A stretch of 11,861 bases of DNA from a bacterium (lineage in GTDB: Bacteria > Planctomycetota > J058 > JAJDCP01). A program made the translations under genes and the position numbers. The DNA lies in the NCBI GenBank assembly GCA_030428695.1, contig JAUIEM010000315.1, positions 1-11,861 on the forward strand, written 5' to 3'. Each line of letters starts with the position of its first letter. The first letter of the stretch is position 1. Below the pieces are notes generated by a model, which was not told the origin of the DNA, did not search any database, and was given only the letters and a program-made list of their open reading frames with translations. Positions 1-5,916 of the stretch are shown piece by piece.

Positions 1-513
1 CTGGTCTACCTGGTGTTGTTTCCGGGCCTTGGTAACCTCGCCGGGGTGCTCGGCTGGACCCAGGAAAAGCGCTACGAGGACGAAATCGCGGCAGCCGAGG
101 CCGCAGAAGCAGCCATTTTCTCCGACTACCTGGCGATGGCGCCGGAAGCACTGATCAACGATGACCAGGCAATGGCCACCGGTCGCCGCCTGTTTGGCCA
201 GAACTGCGCCATGTGCCCCGGCTCTGATGGCCGCGGCGCCTATGGCTTTCCCAACCTCACCGACGATGAGTGGCAGTGGGGCGCGGGTCACGACAACATC
301 CTGTTCGCCATCAACAATGGTCGCCAGGCGGCGATGCCGCCGTGGGAAGCGGCGTTGGGCGACGAGGGCGTGATGCAGGTCACCGAGTACGTGATGAAAC
401 TTTCCGGCCATCGCGCCACGGAGACGCTGGCGCGAGTCGGTGAAGAGAAATACGCGATGTTCTGCGTCGCCTGCCATGGCGCCGACGGCAAGGGCAACCC
501 CGCGCTGGGCGCG
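1..513 (+). other. ccoP: CcoP (cbb3 cytochrome c oxidase subunit III) C-terminal fragment
   Basis: This is the periplasmic di-haem part of CcoP, which passes electrons from soluble cytochromes to the cbb3 oxidase core. The opening residues (YLVLFPGLGN then LGWTQEKRYEDE) are the typical stretch after the CcoP membrane anchor. The first cytochrome c domain carries CAMCP at 205-219, where the family has CxxCH, so the haem-ligand histidine codon is CCC instead of CAC or CAT. Its distal Met region (AAMPPWE, about 331-351) is present. The second domain begins with an intact CVACH at 463-477 and then stops matching after GNPALGA, so the expected NLTD segment and the second axial Met are missing. Codon use is less GC-biased than in the rest of the window, consistent with a different source genome. 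Confidence 0.85.
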
Positions 514-1005
514 CGGGGCGGCAACGGTCTGCTGCCGGCCGGTGGGGTAGCGCGCTTCTACGGCAGGGCCGAGCGGGGGAAGAACCCGTGGGCCTGGGCG
601 GGAGCCGAGGGGGTGGACGGGGCGCGGCTGCACGCTCTCGAGGACGTCGACATCGTCACCGCGCACCTGTACCCGCACGGGGCGACCCTGGGCGCGACGG
701 TCACCTGGCTCGAGACCCTCGCCGCCGACGTCGCGACCCTCGGCAAGCCGCTGGTGCTCGAGGAGTACGGGCAGATGCGTCCGCTCCGTCGGCGCCACGC
801 CTGGTTCCGCGCCTGGCTGGACGCGGTCCACGACGACGCCGCGGCGGGGGGCGCCTTCGCCGGCTCGCTGGTGTGGATCGTGTACCACGCGCGCTACGAG
901 GACTACGACGGCTTCGGCATCTACGAGCGCGACGCCGCGACCCGCGCGCTGTTCGAGGCCGAGGCCGCGCGCATGGCGGAGCTGGCGGAGCTCAGCGAGC
1001 GCTGA
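1..1005 (+). CDS. Chimeric open frame: CcoP fragment joined to GH5 fragment (5'-partial)
   Basis: One uninterrupted frame enters from the left edge (the coding match already covers codons 1-4, so GTG at 13 is not a real start) and ends at TGA 1003-1005. The first ~171 codons match the C-terminal part of CcoP, and the last ~164 match the C-terminal half of a GH5-like glycosidase. Neither part is a complete domain. By hand count about 33 of 170 codons before the join end in A or T, against about 7 of 164 after it. The stop overlaps the convergent regulator gene by 14 nt. A functional cytochrome-glycosidase protein seems implausible. I read this as an assembly chimera or recombination scar between two unrelated genes. 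If it is real, it is most likely a pseudogene. Confidence 0.75.
   Translation: MVYLVLFPGLGNLAGVLGWTQEKRYEDEIAAAEAAEAAIFSDYLAMAPEALINDDQAMATGRRLFGQNCAMCPGSDGRGAYGFPNLTDDEWQWGAGHDNILFAINNGRQAAMPPWEAALGDEGVMQVTEYVMKLSGHRATETLARVGEEKYAMFCVACHGADGKGNPALGARGGNGLLPAGGVARFYGRAERGKNPWAWAGAEGVDGARLHALEDVDIVTAHLYPHGATLGATVTWLETLAADVATLGKPLVLEEYGQMRPLRRRHAWFRAWLDAVHDDAAAGGAFAGSLVWIVYHARYEDYDGFGIYERDAATRALFEAEAARMAELAELSER
514..1005 (+). other. GH5-like glycoside hydrolase, C-terminal fragment
   Basis: This segment resembles the C-terminal half of GH5 endo-mannanases and cellulases, which hydrolyse beta-1,4 glycans. Visible hallmarks are the HLYP segment (about 661-675), the beta-strand GKPLVLEEYG (about 742-771), whose glutamate is expected to be the catalytic nucleophile, then SLVWIVYH with a conserved Trp, and YEDYDGFGIYE near the end. 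The upstream half of the TIM barrel, including the NE(P) acid/base motif, is absent, so the fragment cannot be an active enzyme alone. Composition matches the men operon downstream, so this part probably belongs to the host chromosome. The exact boundary is uncertain by about 10-20 nt. Assignment to GH5 rests on motif resemblance only. Confidence 0.6.
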
Positions 1006-1579
1006 GCTGGCGGACGACGCGGGTCGCCAGCGCGATCCAGCCGGTGATGCCGTCTTCGGAGGGGGGGACGCGCATGCGGATCAGGATGCGCAGGAGCGAC
1101 TGCGCCATCTCGGTCATCGACAGCAGCAGCTTCAGGCTGCGCAGGTCGTAGTCGAAGGGCCGGCCGCGCGACTGCAGGAACTCCGCCTCCTCGATCGCCG
1201 CCTCGAGCGCCATCCGCACCGACTCGACCAGCATCCACTCGCGGTTGCGCAGGACGTCGGCGATGACGGGCCACACGTCCATGATCGCTTCGTACGGGGC
1301 GTTGCGGTGGTCGTGGGTGGTGCGCACCAGGCCGAGCCGCGACAGCTCGGCCATCGTCGAGCTCATCAGTGAGCGGCTCACCCCGAGGGTCTCGGCGACC
1401 TCCGACTGGGTCAGGGGCCGGGTCGAGATGGCGAGCAGCGCCCAGGCGCGGCCGTAGATGGCCTTGAAGCCCCAGTACTCGATGAAGGAGCCGCAGGCGT
1501 TGCAGACCTCGCGCACGCGGCGGGCCAGGAAGTCGCGTGGAGGCGGCGGAGGCGCGTCGTTGGTCGAGTCCTGAGCCAT
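992..1579 (-). CDS. GbsR/MarR-type transcriptional regulator
   Basis: A 195-residue cytosolic DNA-binding protein of the MarR-like winged-helix type, closest in look to the GbsR branch. A Pro-rich N-terminus (PPPPP, residues 10-14) leads to helix FIEYWGFKAIYGRAWALL (32-49), a feature of GbsR-like proteins. The winged HTH follows: LTQSEVAETLGVSRSLMSSTMAELSRLGLV (about 56-85), with the wing at about 86-98. Helices at 100-170 would form the dimer interface. The ATG at 1577-1579 is preferred over an upstream GTG (1639) because the protein match starts there and a promoter sits immediately upstream. The gene diverges from menF with 181 nt between the starts, so it could control itself and the men operon. 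That is inference from position, and the ligand is unknown. Its 3' end overlaps the convergent GH5 fragment by 14 nt. Confidence 0.82.
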   Translation of the reverse strand: MAQDSTNDAPPPPPRDFLARRVREVCNACGSFIEYWGFKAIYGRAWALLAISTRPLTQSEVAETLGVSRSLMSSTMAELSRLGLVRTTHDHRNAPYEAIMDVWPVIADVLRNREWMLVESVRMALEAAIEEAEFLQSRGRPFDYDLRSLKLLLSMTEMAQSLLRILIRMRVPPSEDGITGWIALATRVVRQLSAR

Positions 1580-1586
1580 GGAGTCG

Positions 1587-1615
1587 AGTGTAGCGCTGGT
1601 CGGTCGCTCCGTCAA
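1587..1615 (-). promoter_or_regulatory. Sigma70-like promoter of the regulator gene, apparently leaderless
   Basis: On the minus strand a -35 box TTGACG (complement of 1610-1615) and a -10 box TACACT (complement of 1587-1592) are separated by exactly 17 nt. Transcription would start 7-8 nt past the -10 box, at about 1579-1580, which is the A of the ATG or the base before it. There is no room for an SD sequence downstream of that point, so the message should be leaderless or nearly so. This is pattern matching by eye, and the start site has not been measured. Confidence 0.6.
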
Positions 1616-1698
1616 TTTCCGCCCTCCTGTCGCGCCCACCTCTTCACACGCTGGCGAACTTCCGCCGACGGCTGGTCGAGATGGGACGAATTCTCCTC

Positions 1699-1727
1699 TT
1701 GCGCCGTCATTCCGGGCGCACTATACT
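1699..1727 (+). promoter_or_regulatory. Sigma70-like promoter of the men operon
   Basis: A -35 box TTGCGC (1699-1704) and a -10 box TATACT (1722-1727) are separated by 17 nt and face menF. The predicted start at about 1734-1735 leaves a leader of roughly 26 nt that carries the GGAG (1750-1753) ribosome site seven nt before the ATG. It is the only obvious promoter ahead of six closely spaced genes. It lies back to back with the regulator promoter, about 84 nt from it, inside a 181-nt divergent gap that is visibly less GC-rich than the genes. I saw no convincing operator palindrome. Confidence 0.65.
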
Positions 1728-1760
1728 TGTTCACGGTGGCGAGAACAATGGAGAAAAGTC

Positions 1761-3311
1761 ATGGGCGGAGCGAGGATCCACGAAGACCATAGCTGTCTGC
1801 TCTGCACTTTGCAAGACTCTGAAGATCTGCTGCGGGCCGATCTCCTCGAGGCGTCGGCCGCCGCCCGGAGCGCGGGAGAGGACCGCATCGTGCGGGTCGA
1901 GCTCCCCTGCCCGGGGGCCTCGCTGTGGCCGGTCCTGCGCGCGGCCGCCTCGGGCCCCGCCGGAATCCGCGGCGCCGGGGGCACCTTCGCCGCCTGGCAC
2001 GACCCCGTGTGTGCCCTGTCCTTCGTCGCGCTCGGCGAGGTCGCGCGGCTGCCGGGGTCGAGTCTCGAGGCCGCGCGGCGCGGCTGGAGCGCCCTGCGCG
2101 CGCGGTTGTTCGAGCCGACGTTCACTCCCGGCTCGGCGCGGCGCTTCGTCGGAGGGCGGGAGCTCCTGCCCTTCGTCGTCGGCGGCGCGGCCTTCGCCCA
2201 GGCTGGTGAAGAGGCCTGGGAAACCTGGCCGCGGGCCCGGTTCTGGGTGCCGGAGCTGCTGCTCGCCCGCGGGCCGCGCGCCGACGGCCAGCTGATCTGC
2301 CACCTCGCGATCGGACCGCGCAGCGACGTCGACGCGGTGCTCCGCGACCTGCGCCTGCGCCTGCACGAGCTGCAGGTCGGCGCCCGCCACGGCTCGGCTC
2401 CGGCGAGCGCGGGGCAGGGGCTGCGGCGGGCTGCCGTCGGCGCGAAGAGGGGCTTCTGCGGGAAGGTCGACGCGGCCCGCGCGGCGATCGCCGACGGCCG
2501 CTTCCACAAGGTCGTGCTCGCCCGCGAGGCGAGCATCCAGGCTCCCCAGGGCGCGCTCTTCGACGCGGTCGCGAGCTTCGAGAGGCTGCGCGCCCAGCAG
2601 CCCTCGGCGATCTGCTTCGCGCTGTCGCCCGGCCAGCCGGGCTGCTTCCTCGGCGCGACGCCGGAGATCCTCCTGCGCGTGGTCGGGCGCCGCTTCCGCT
2701 CGACGGCCCTGGCCGGCACCGCGCCGCGCTCCGCCGACCCCGCGGCCGACCGCGCCCTCGCCCAGGGCTTGTTGCACAGCGCCAAGGATCGGGCCGAGCA
2801 GGGGCTGGTTGTCGCCGCCATCCGCGAGGCCCTCGCGCCCCGCACGGAAGTTCTTGACATCGCGAACAAGCCATCGCTGCGGCGGCTCAGCGGCGCCTTC
2901 CACCTCGAGTCGCGGGTGTCCGGCTGCCTCGCCGCCGGCGAGGACGCCTGGAGCCTGCTCGCCGCCCTGCACCCGACGCCGGCGGTCGGCGGCTGGCCCG
3001 CGGCGCCGGCGGCGGACTGGCTCGCCGCCCACGAGGAGCTCGACCGGGGCTGGTACGCCGGCCCCGTCGGCTGGCTGGACGCGACCGGCAACGGCGTGTT
3101 CGCCGTCGCGATCCGCTCGGCGCTGGTCCGGCCGACCGAGGCGCGGGCCTGGGCCGGCGCGGGCATCGTCGCCGACTCCCAGCCGGAGGCCGAGTGGCGC
3201 GAGACCGAGCTCAAGCTGCACACCGTGCTCCAGGCCCTGGCGATCCGCGCGCTGAGCCCCCGGCCCGCCCGCCTGCCGCGGCCCTGCCTGGCGACCGGAG
3301 GAGGTGCCTGA
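1761..3311 (+). CDS. menF: MenF-type isochorismate synthase
   Basis: Converts chorismate to isochorismate, the entry step of menaquinone synthesis, in the cytosol with Mg2+. The 516-residue protein has the chorismate-binding fold in its C-terminal half. KVVLAR (K250) carries the lysine that activates the attacking water in MenF/EntC enzymes. GATPE (E302) holds the probable general acid. LAGTAPR is at 318-323, DRAEQ (E346) is a likely metal ligand, HPTPAVGG is at 404-411, and GIVADSQPEAEWRETELK (468-485) supplies the second acidic cluster. The N-terminal ~230 residues are less conserved and slightly longer than usual. The frame stays open upstream to 1578, but ATG 1761 is chosen because GGAG lies 7 nt before it and the predicted transcript starts inside the longer frame. 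It ends in a TGATG overlap with menD. EntC or a salicylate-type synthase is the alternative, but the neighbours argue for MenF. Confidence 0.93.
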   Translation: MGGARIHEDHSCLLCTLQDSEDLLRADLLEASAAARSAGEDRIVRVELPCPGASLWPVLRAAASGPAGIRGAGGTFAAWHDPVCALSFVALGEVARLPGSSLEAARRGWSALRARLFEPTFTPGSARRFVGGRELLPFVVGGAAFAQAGEEAWETWPRARFWVPELLLARGPRADGQLICHLAIGPRSDVDAVLRDLRLRLHELQVGARHGSAPASAGQGLRRAAVGAKRGFCGKVDAARAAIADGRFHKVVLAREASIQAPQGALFDAVASFERLRAQQPSAICFALSPGQPGCFLGATPEILLRVVGRRFRSTALAGTAPRSADPAADRALAQGLLHSAKDRAEQGLVVAAIREALAPRTEVLDIANKPSLRRLSGAFHLESRVSGCLAAGEDAWSLLAALHPTPAVGGWPAAPAADWLAAHEELDRGWYAGPVGWLDATGNGVFAVAIRSALVRPTEARAWAGAGIVADSQPEAEWRETELKLHTVLQALAIRALSPRPARLPRPCLATGGGA

Positions 3312-5011
3312 TGAGCGCACAGAGCCGCGTCGTCAACGCCCTCGCCGCACACCTCGCCGCCGGCGGGGTGCGCGAGCTGGTGGTGTCGCCGGGCGCCCGG
3401 AACATCCCGCTCGTGCTCGCCTTCGCCGCCCAGACCGGCGTGCGCCTGCGGGTCGTGCTCGACGAGCGCTCGGCGGGCTTCCTCGCCCTCGGCCTGGCCC
3501 GCGCCTCGGGGCGCCCCGTCGCCCTGACCTGCACGTCCGGTTCCGCCGCCGCCCACTACCTGCCCGCGGTGATCGAGGCCGCGGAGAGCGGCCTGCCGCT
3601 GCTGGTCCTCAGCGCCGACCGCCCGGTCAGCGCCCGCGGCACCGGTGCCTGGCAGACCGTCGCCCAGGCCGGGCTGCTCGCCGGCCACTGCCGGCTGGTC
3701 GCCGAGCTCGCGCCGCCGGCCGGCCTGTCGACGCGCTATCCGGCCCAGCTCGCGGCGCGCCTGCTCGACGCGGCGACCCGGACGCCCGGGCCCGTGCATC
3801 TCAACCTGCCGCTGGCCGAGCCGCTGTGGGATCCCGCCGCCCGCGCGCTGCCGGAGCCCGCCCGTCCCCTGCAGGTCCGCGCCGGCCCGCCGCACCTCCC
3901 CGCGGACGCCGTCGAAGCCCTCGCCGGGCGGCTCCGCGCCGCCGAGCGCGGCATCCTGTGGTGCGGGGCCTTCGCGACCCCGCAGCCCGGCTTCCCCGCC
4001 GCCCTGGCCGCCGTCGCCGGACGGCTCGGCTGGCCGCTGCTCGCGGAGCTCGGCAGCGGGCTGCGCTGCGGACGGGCCGGGCTGCCCCTGGTCAGCTGCT
4101 ACGAGACCGTGCTGAAGAGCCCGCGGGAAGAGGAGCTGCGCCCCGACCTGGTGCTGCGCTTCGGCCAGACCCCGAGCGCCAAGCCGCTGCTGCGCTGGCT
4201 GTCCGCCCACGCCCCGCAGGGCATCGCCGTCGACCCCCACGGCCGGCTGCGCTGCCCCGACCTCGCCCTCGACGAGCTGCTCGTCGCCGACCCGACCGCC
4301 CTGTGCCGGGCGTTGGCGGAGCAGCTTCCCGAAGCTCCGCCCGGGCCTTTCACCGCGCGCTGGCTGACGGCGGAAGAGGAGGCGCGCGCGGCGCTGCGTC
4401 CCCTGCTCGACGGCGAGCTGTGGGAGGGCGCCCTGGCCGCCGAGGTGCTCGCCGCCCTGCCCGACGGGGCCGGCCTGCACGTCGCCAACAGCATGCCGGT
4501 GCGCGACCTCAACCTGTTCGGCGGCCGCACGGAGCGCGCGGTGACGGTCTACACCCAGCGCGGCGCCAACGGCATCGACGGCACCCTCGCCAGCGCGGCC
4601 GGCGAGAGCCTCGCCCACGACGGGCCGTTCACGCTGCTGACCGGCGACCTGTCCTTCCTGCACGACGCCTCGAGCCTGCTGACCGCGAAGAACCTCGGAG
4701 CGCGCCTGCGCATCGTTGTCGTCGACAACGGCGGCGGCGGCATCTTCGGCTTCCTGCCGATCGCCGGGCACCCGCTGTTCGAGCGCTGCTTCCTGACCCC
4801 GCAGCCGGTCGACATCGTCCAGCTCTGCGGCGGCTACGGCGTGCCCTGCGCGGCCGTCGACACGCTCCCCGGGCTGCGGGCCGCCCTCGCCCGCCCGGCG
4901 GCGGGCCTCGATGTGCTGGTGGTGCGGGTCGACCGGGAGCGGAACCTCGCGCTGCACCGCCAGGCGGCGGCGCGGCTCGACCACGCCCTGAGCGGGGAGG
5001 GGAAGCGATGA
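3311..5011 (+). CDS. menD: MenD, SEPHCHC synthase
   Basis: A thiamine-diphosphate enzyme that joins isochorismate and 2-oxoglutarate, with loss of CO2, to give 2-succinyl-5-enolpyruvyl-6-hydroxy-3-cyclohexene-1-carboxylate. The 566-residue length is normal for the family. SPGARNIPL (26-34) is the substrate-loop motif. DERSAGFLALGLA (51-63) carries E52, the expected cofactor-activating glutamate. CTSGSAAAHYLPAVIEA (74-90) has His where many MenD proteins have Asn. NSMPVRDLNLFG (393-404) is a substrate-binding segment. GDLSFLHD (445-452) with DNGGGGIFGFLP (472-483) forms the ThDP/Mg site. The ATG shares one base with the menF stop and has GGAGGAGG at 3297-3304, six nt upstream, which suggests coupled translation. 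The stop overlaps menA by 4 nt (ATGA). No truncation or frameshift is seen. Confidence 0.95.
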   Translation: MSAQSRVVNALAAHLAAGGVRELVVSPGARNIPLVLAFAAQTGVRLRVVLDERSAGFLALGLARASGRPVALTCTSGSAAAHYLPAVIEAAESGLPLLVLSADRPVSARGTGAWQTVAQAGLLAGHCRLVAELAPPAGLSTRYPAQLAARLLDAATRTPGPVHLNLPLAEPLWDPAARALPEPARPLQVRAGPPHLPADAVEALAGRLRAAERGILWCGAFATPQPGFPAALAAVAGRLGWPLLAELGSGLRCGRAGLPLVSCYETVLKSPREEELRPDLVLRFGQTPSAKPLLRWLSAHAPQGIAVDPHGRLRCPDLALDELLVADPTALCRALAEQLPEAPPGPFTARWLTAEEEARAALRPLLDGELWEGALAAEVLAALPDGAGLHVANSMPVRDLNLFGGRTERAVTVYTQRGANGIDGTLASAAGESLAHDGPFTLLTGDLSFLHDASSLLTAKNLGARLRIVVVDNGGGGIFGFLPIAGHPLFERCFLTPQPVDIVQLCGGYGVPCAAVDTLPGLRAALARPAAGLDVLVVRVDRERNLALHRQAAARLDHALSGEGKR

Positions 5012-5916
5012 ACGCGACCCTGGAGCGCGAGCCGCGGCCGGCCCTGTGGAAGGTCTGGTGGCTGGCGATCCGGCCGAAGACCCTGACCGCGGCCTTCGGG
5101 CCGGTCCTGGTCGGCGCCGCGATCGCCGCCCGCAGCGGGAGCTTCCGCCCTCTCGCCGCGGTCCTCGCCCTGCTCGGGGCCATCCTGCTGCAGGTCGGCA
5201 CCAACCTGCACAACGACGTCGCCGACTTCCGCTCGGGGGCCGACAACGACGGGCGCCTCGGGCCCGCGCGTGCGACCCAGAAGGGCTGGCTGAGCCCGCG
5301 CCAGACGGCCTGGGGCGCGGCCCTGAGCTTCGCCCTCGCGCTCGCCGTCGGGGGCGGCCTCAGCCTGATCGCTGGCTGGCCGGTGCTGGTGATCGGCCTG
5401 GTCTCCGTGCTGTCGGGCTGGGCTTATACCGGCGGCCCGTTCCCGCTCGGCTACCACGGCCTCGGCGACCTGTTCGTGTTCATCTTCTTCGGCATCGTCG
5501 CGGTGACCGGCACCGCCTGGGTGTGCTCCGGAGACCTCCCGGCGAGCGCCTTCTGGGCGGCGGTCCCGGTCGGGCTGTGGGCGACCGCCATCCTCGCGGT
5601 CAACAACCTGCGCGACCGCAGCACCGACGAGGAGAGCGGCAAACGCACCCTCGTCGTGCGCTTCGGGCAGGGCTTCGCGCGCGGCGAGATCGCGGCCTGC
5701 TACGGCCTGGCCTACGGGCTCCTGCCGGTCGCCTGGCTGTGCGGCGCGGGCCATCCCGGCTGGCTGCTGCCCGGCCTGAGCCTGCCCCTGGCCTGGCTGG
5801 AGCTGCGGGCGATCGCGCGCTGCGACGGCGCCGACCTCAACCCGCACCTCGGGCGCACCGCCCTGCTCGGGCTGGTGTTCTGTGCGCTGCTGGCAGGAGG
5901 GATCTTCCTGTGGTGA
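5008..5916 (+). CDS. menA: MenA, 1,4-dihydroxy-2-naphthoate polyprenyltransferase
   Basis: An integral membrane UbiA-family enzyme that attaches the polyprenyl tail to DHNA, releasing CO2 and diphosphate and giving demethylmenaquinone. The 302 residues contain the first Asp-rich motif, [16 protein letters not shown] (66-81), and the second, [17 protein letters not shown] (199-215), both typical of MenA rather than UbiA. IRPKTL (21-26) near the N-terminus is a MenA signature. About eight hydrophobic helices are visible, roughly at 28-42, 48-66, 104-121, 124-140, 155-173, 183-199, 229-246 and 283-301. The start overlaps the menD stop as ATGA and follows a GGGGAGGGG stretch. The end overlaps the MenC-MenE start by up to 7 nt. 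The gene works three steps later than its neighbours in the pathway, so gene order does not follow reaction order. Confidence 0.95.
   Translation: MNATLEREPRPALWKVWWLAIRPKTLTAAFGPVLVGAAIAARSGSFRPLAAVLALLGAILLQVGTNLHNDVADFRSGADNDGRLGPARATQKGWLSPRQTAWGAALSFALALAVGGGLSLIAGWPVLVIGLVSVLSGWAYTGGPFPLGYHGLGDLFVFIFFGIVAVTGTAWVCSGDLPASAFWAAVPVGLWATAILAVNNLRDRSTDEESGKRTLVVRFGQGFARGEIAACYGLAYGLLPVAWLCGAGHPGWLLPGLSLPLAWLELRAIARCDGADLNPHLGRTALLGLVFCALLAGGIFLW

Noticed and set aside
1595..1678. Repeated octamer GCTGGTCG (1595-1602 and 1671-1678) as a regulator operator.
   Set aside because: It is short, not palindromic and built of motifs common in GC-rich DNA. MarR-like proteins usually bind inverted repeats.
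1578..1760. Upstream extension of menF to a start at 1578.
   Set aside because: It would run through both divergent promoters, begin before the predicted transcript start, and show no family similarity. ATG 1761 has a well-placed GGAG.
1721..4984. A 1087-codon open frame on the minus strand, opposite menF and menD, and a similar 529-codon one (1731-3320).
   Set aside because: They are antisense shadows produced by near-total G/C third positions. They read as Arg/Gly/Ala-rich low-complexity protein without recognisable domains, and the plus-strand genes there are complete and well matched.
3304..5007. Long plus-strand extension upstream of menA in the menA frame.
   Set aside because: The translation is Arg/Pro-rich frame-shifted menD sequence. 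MenA homology begins at ATG 5008, next to a good ribosome site.
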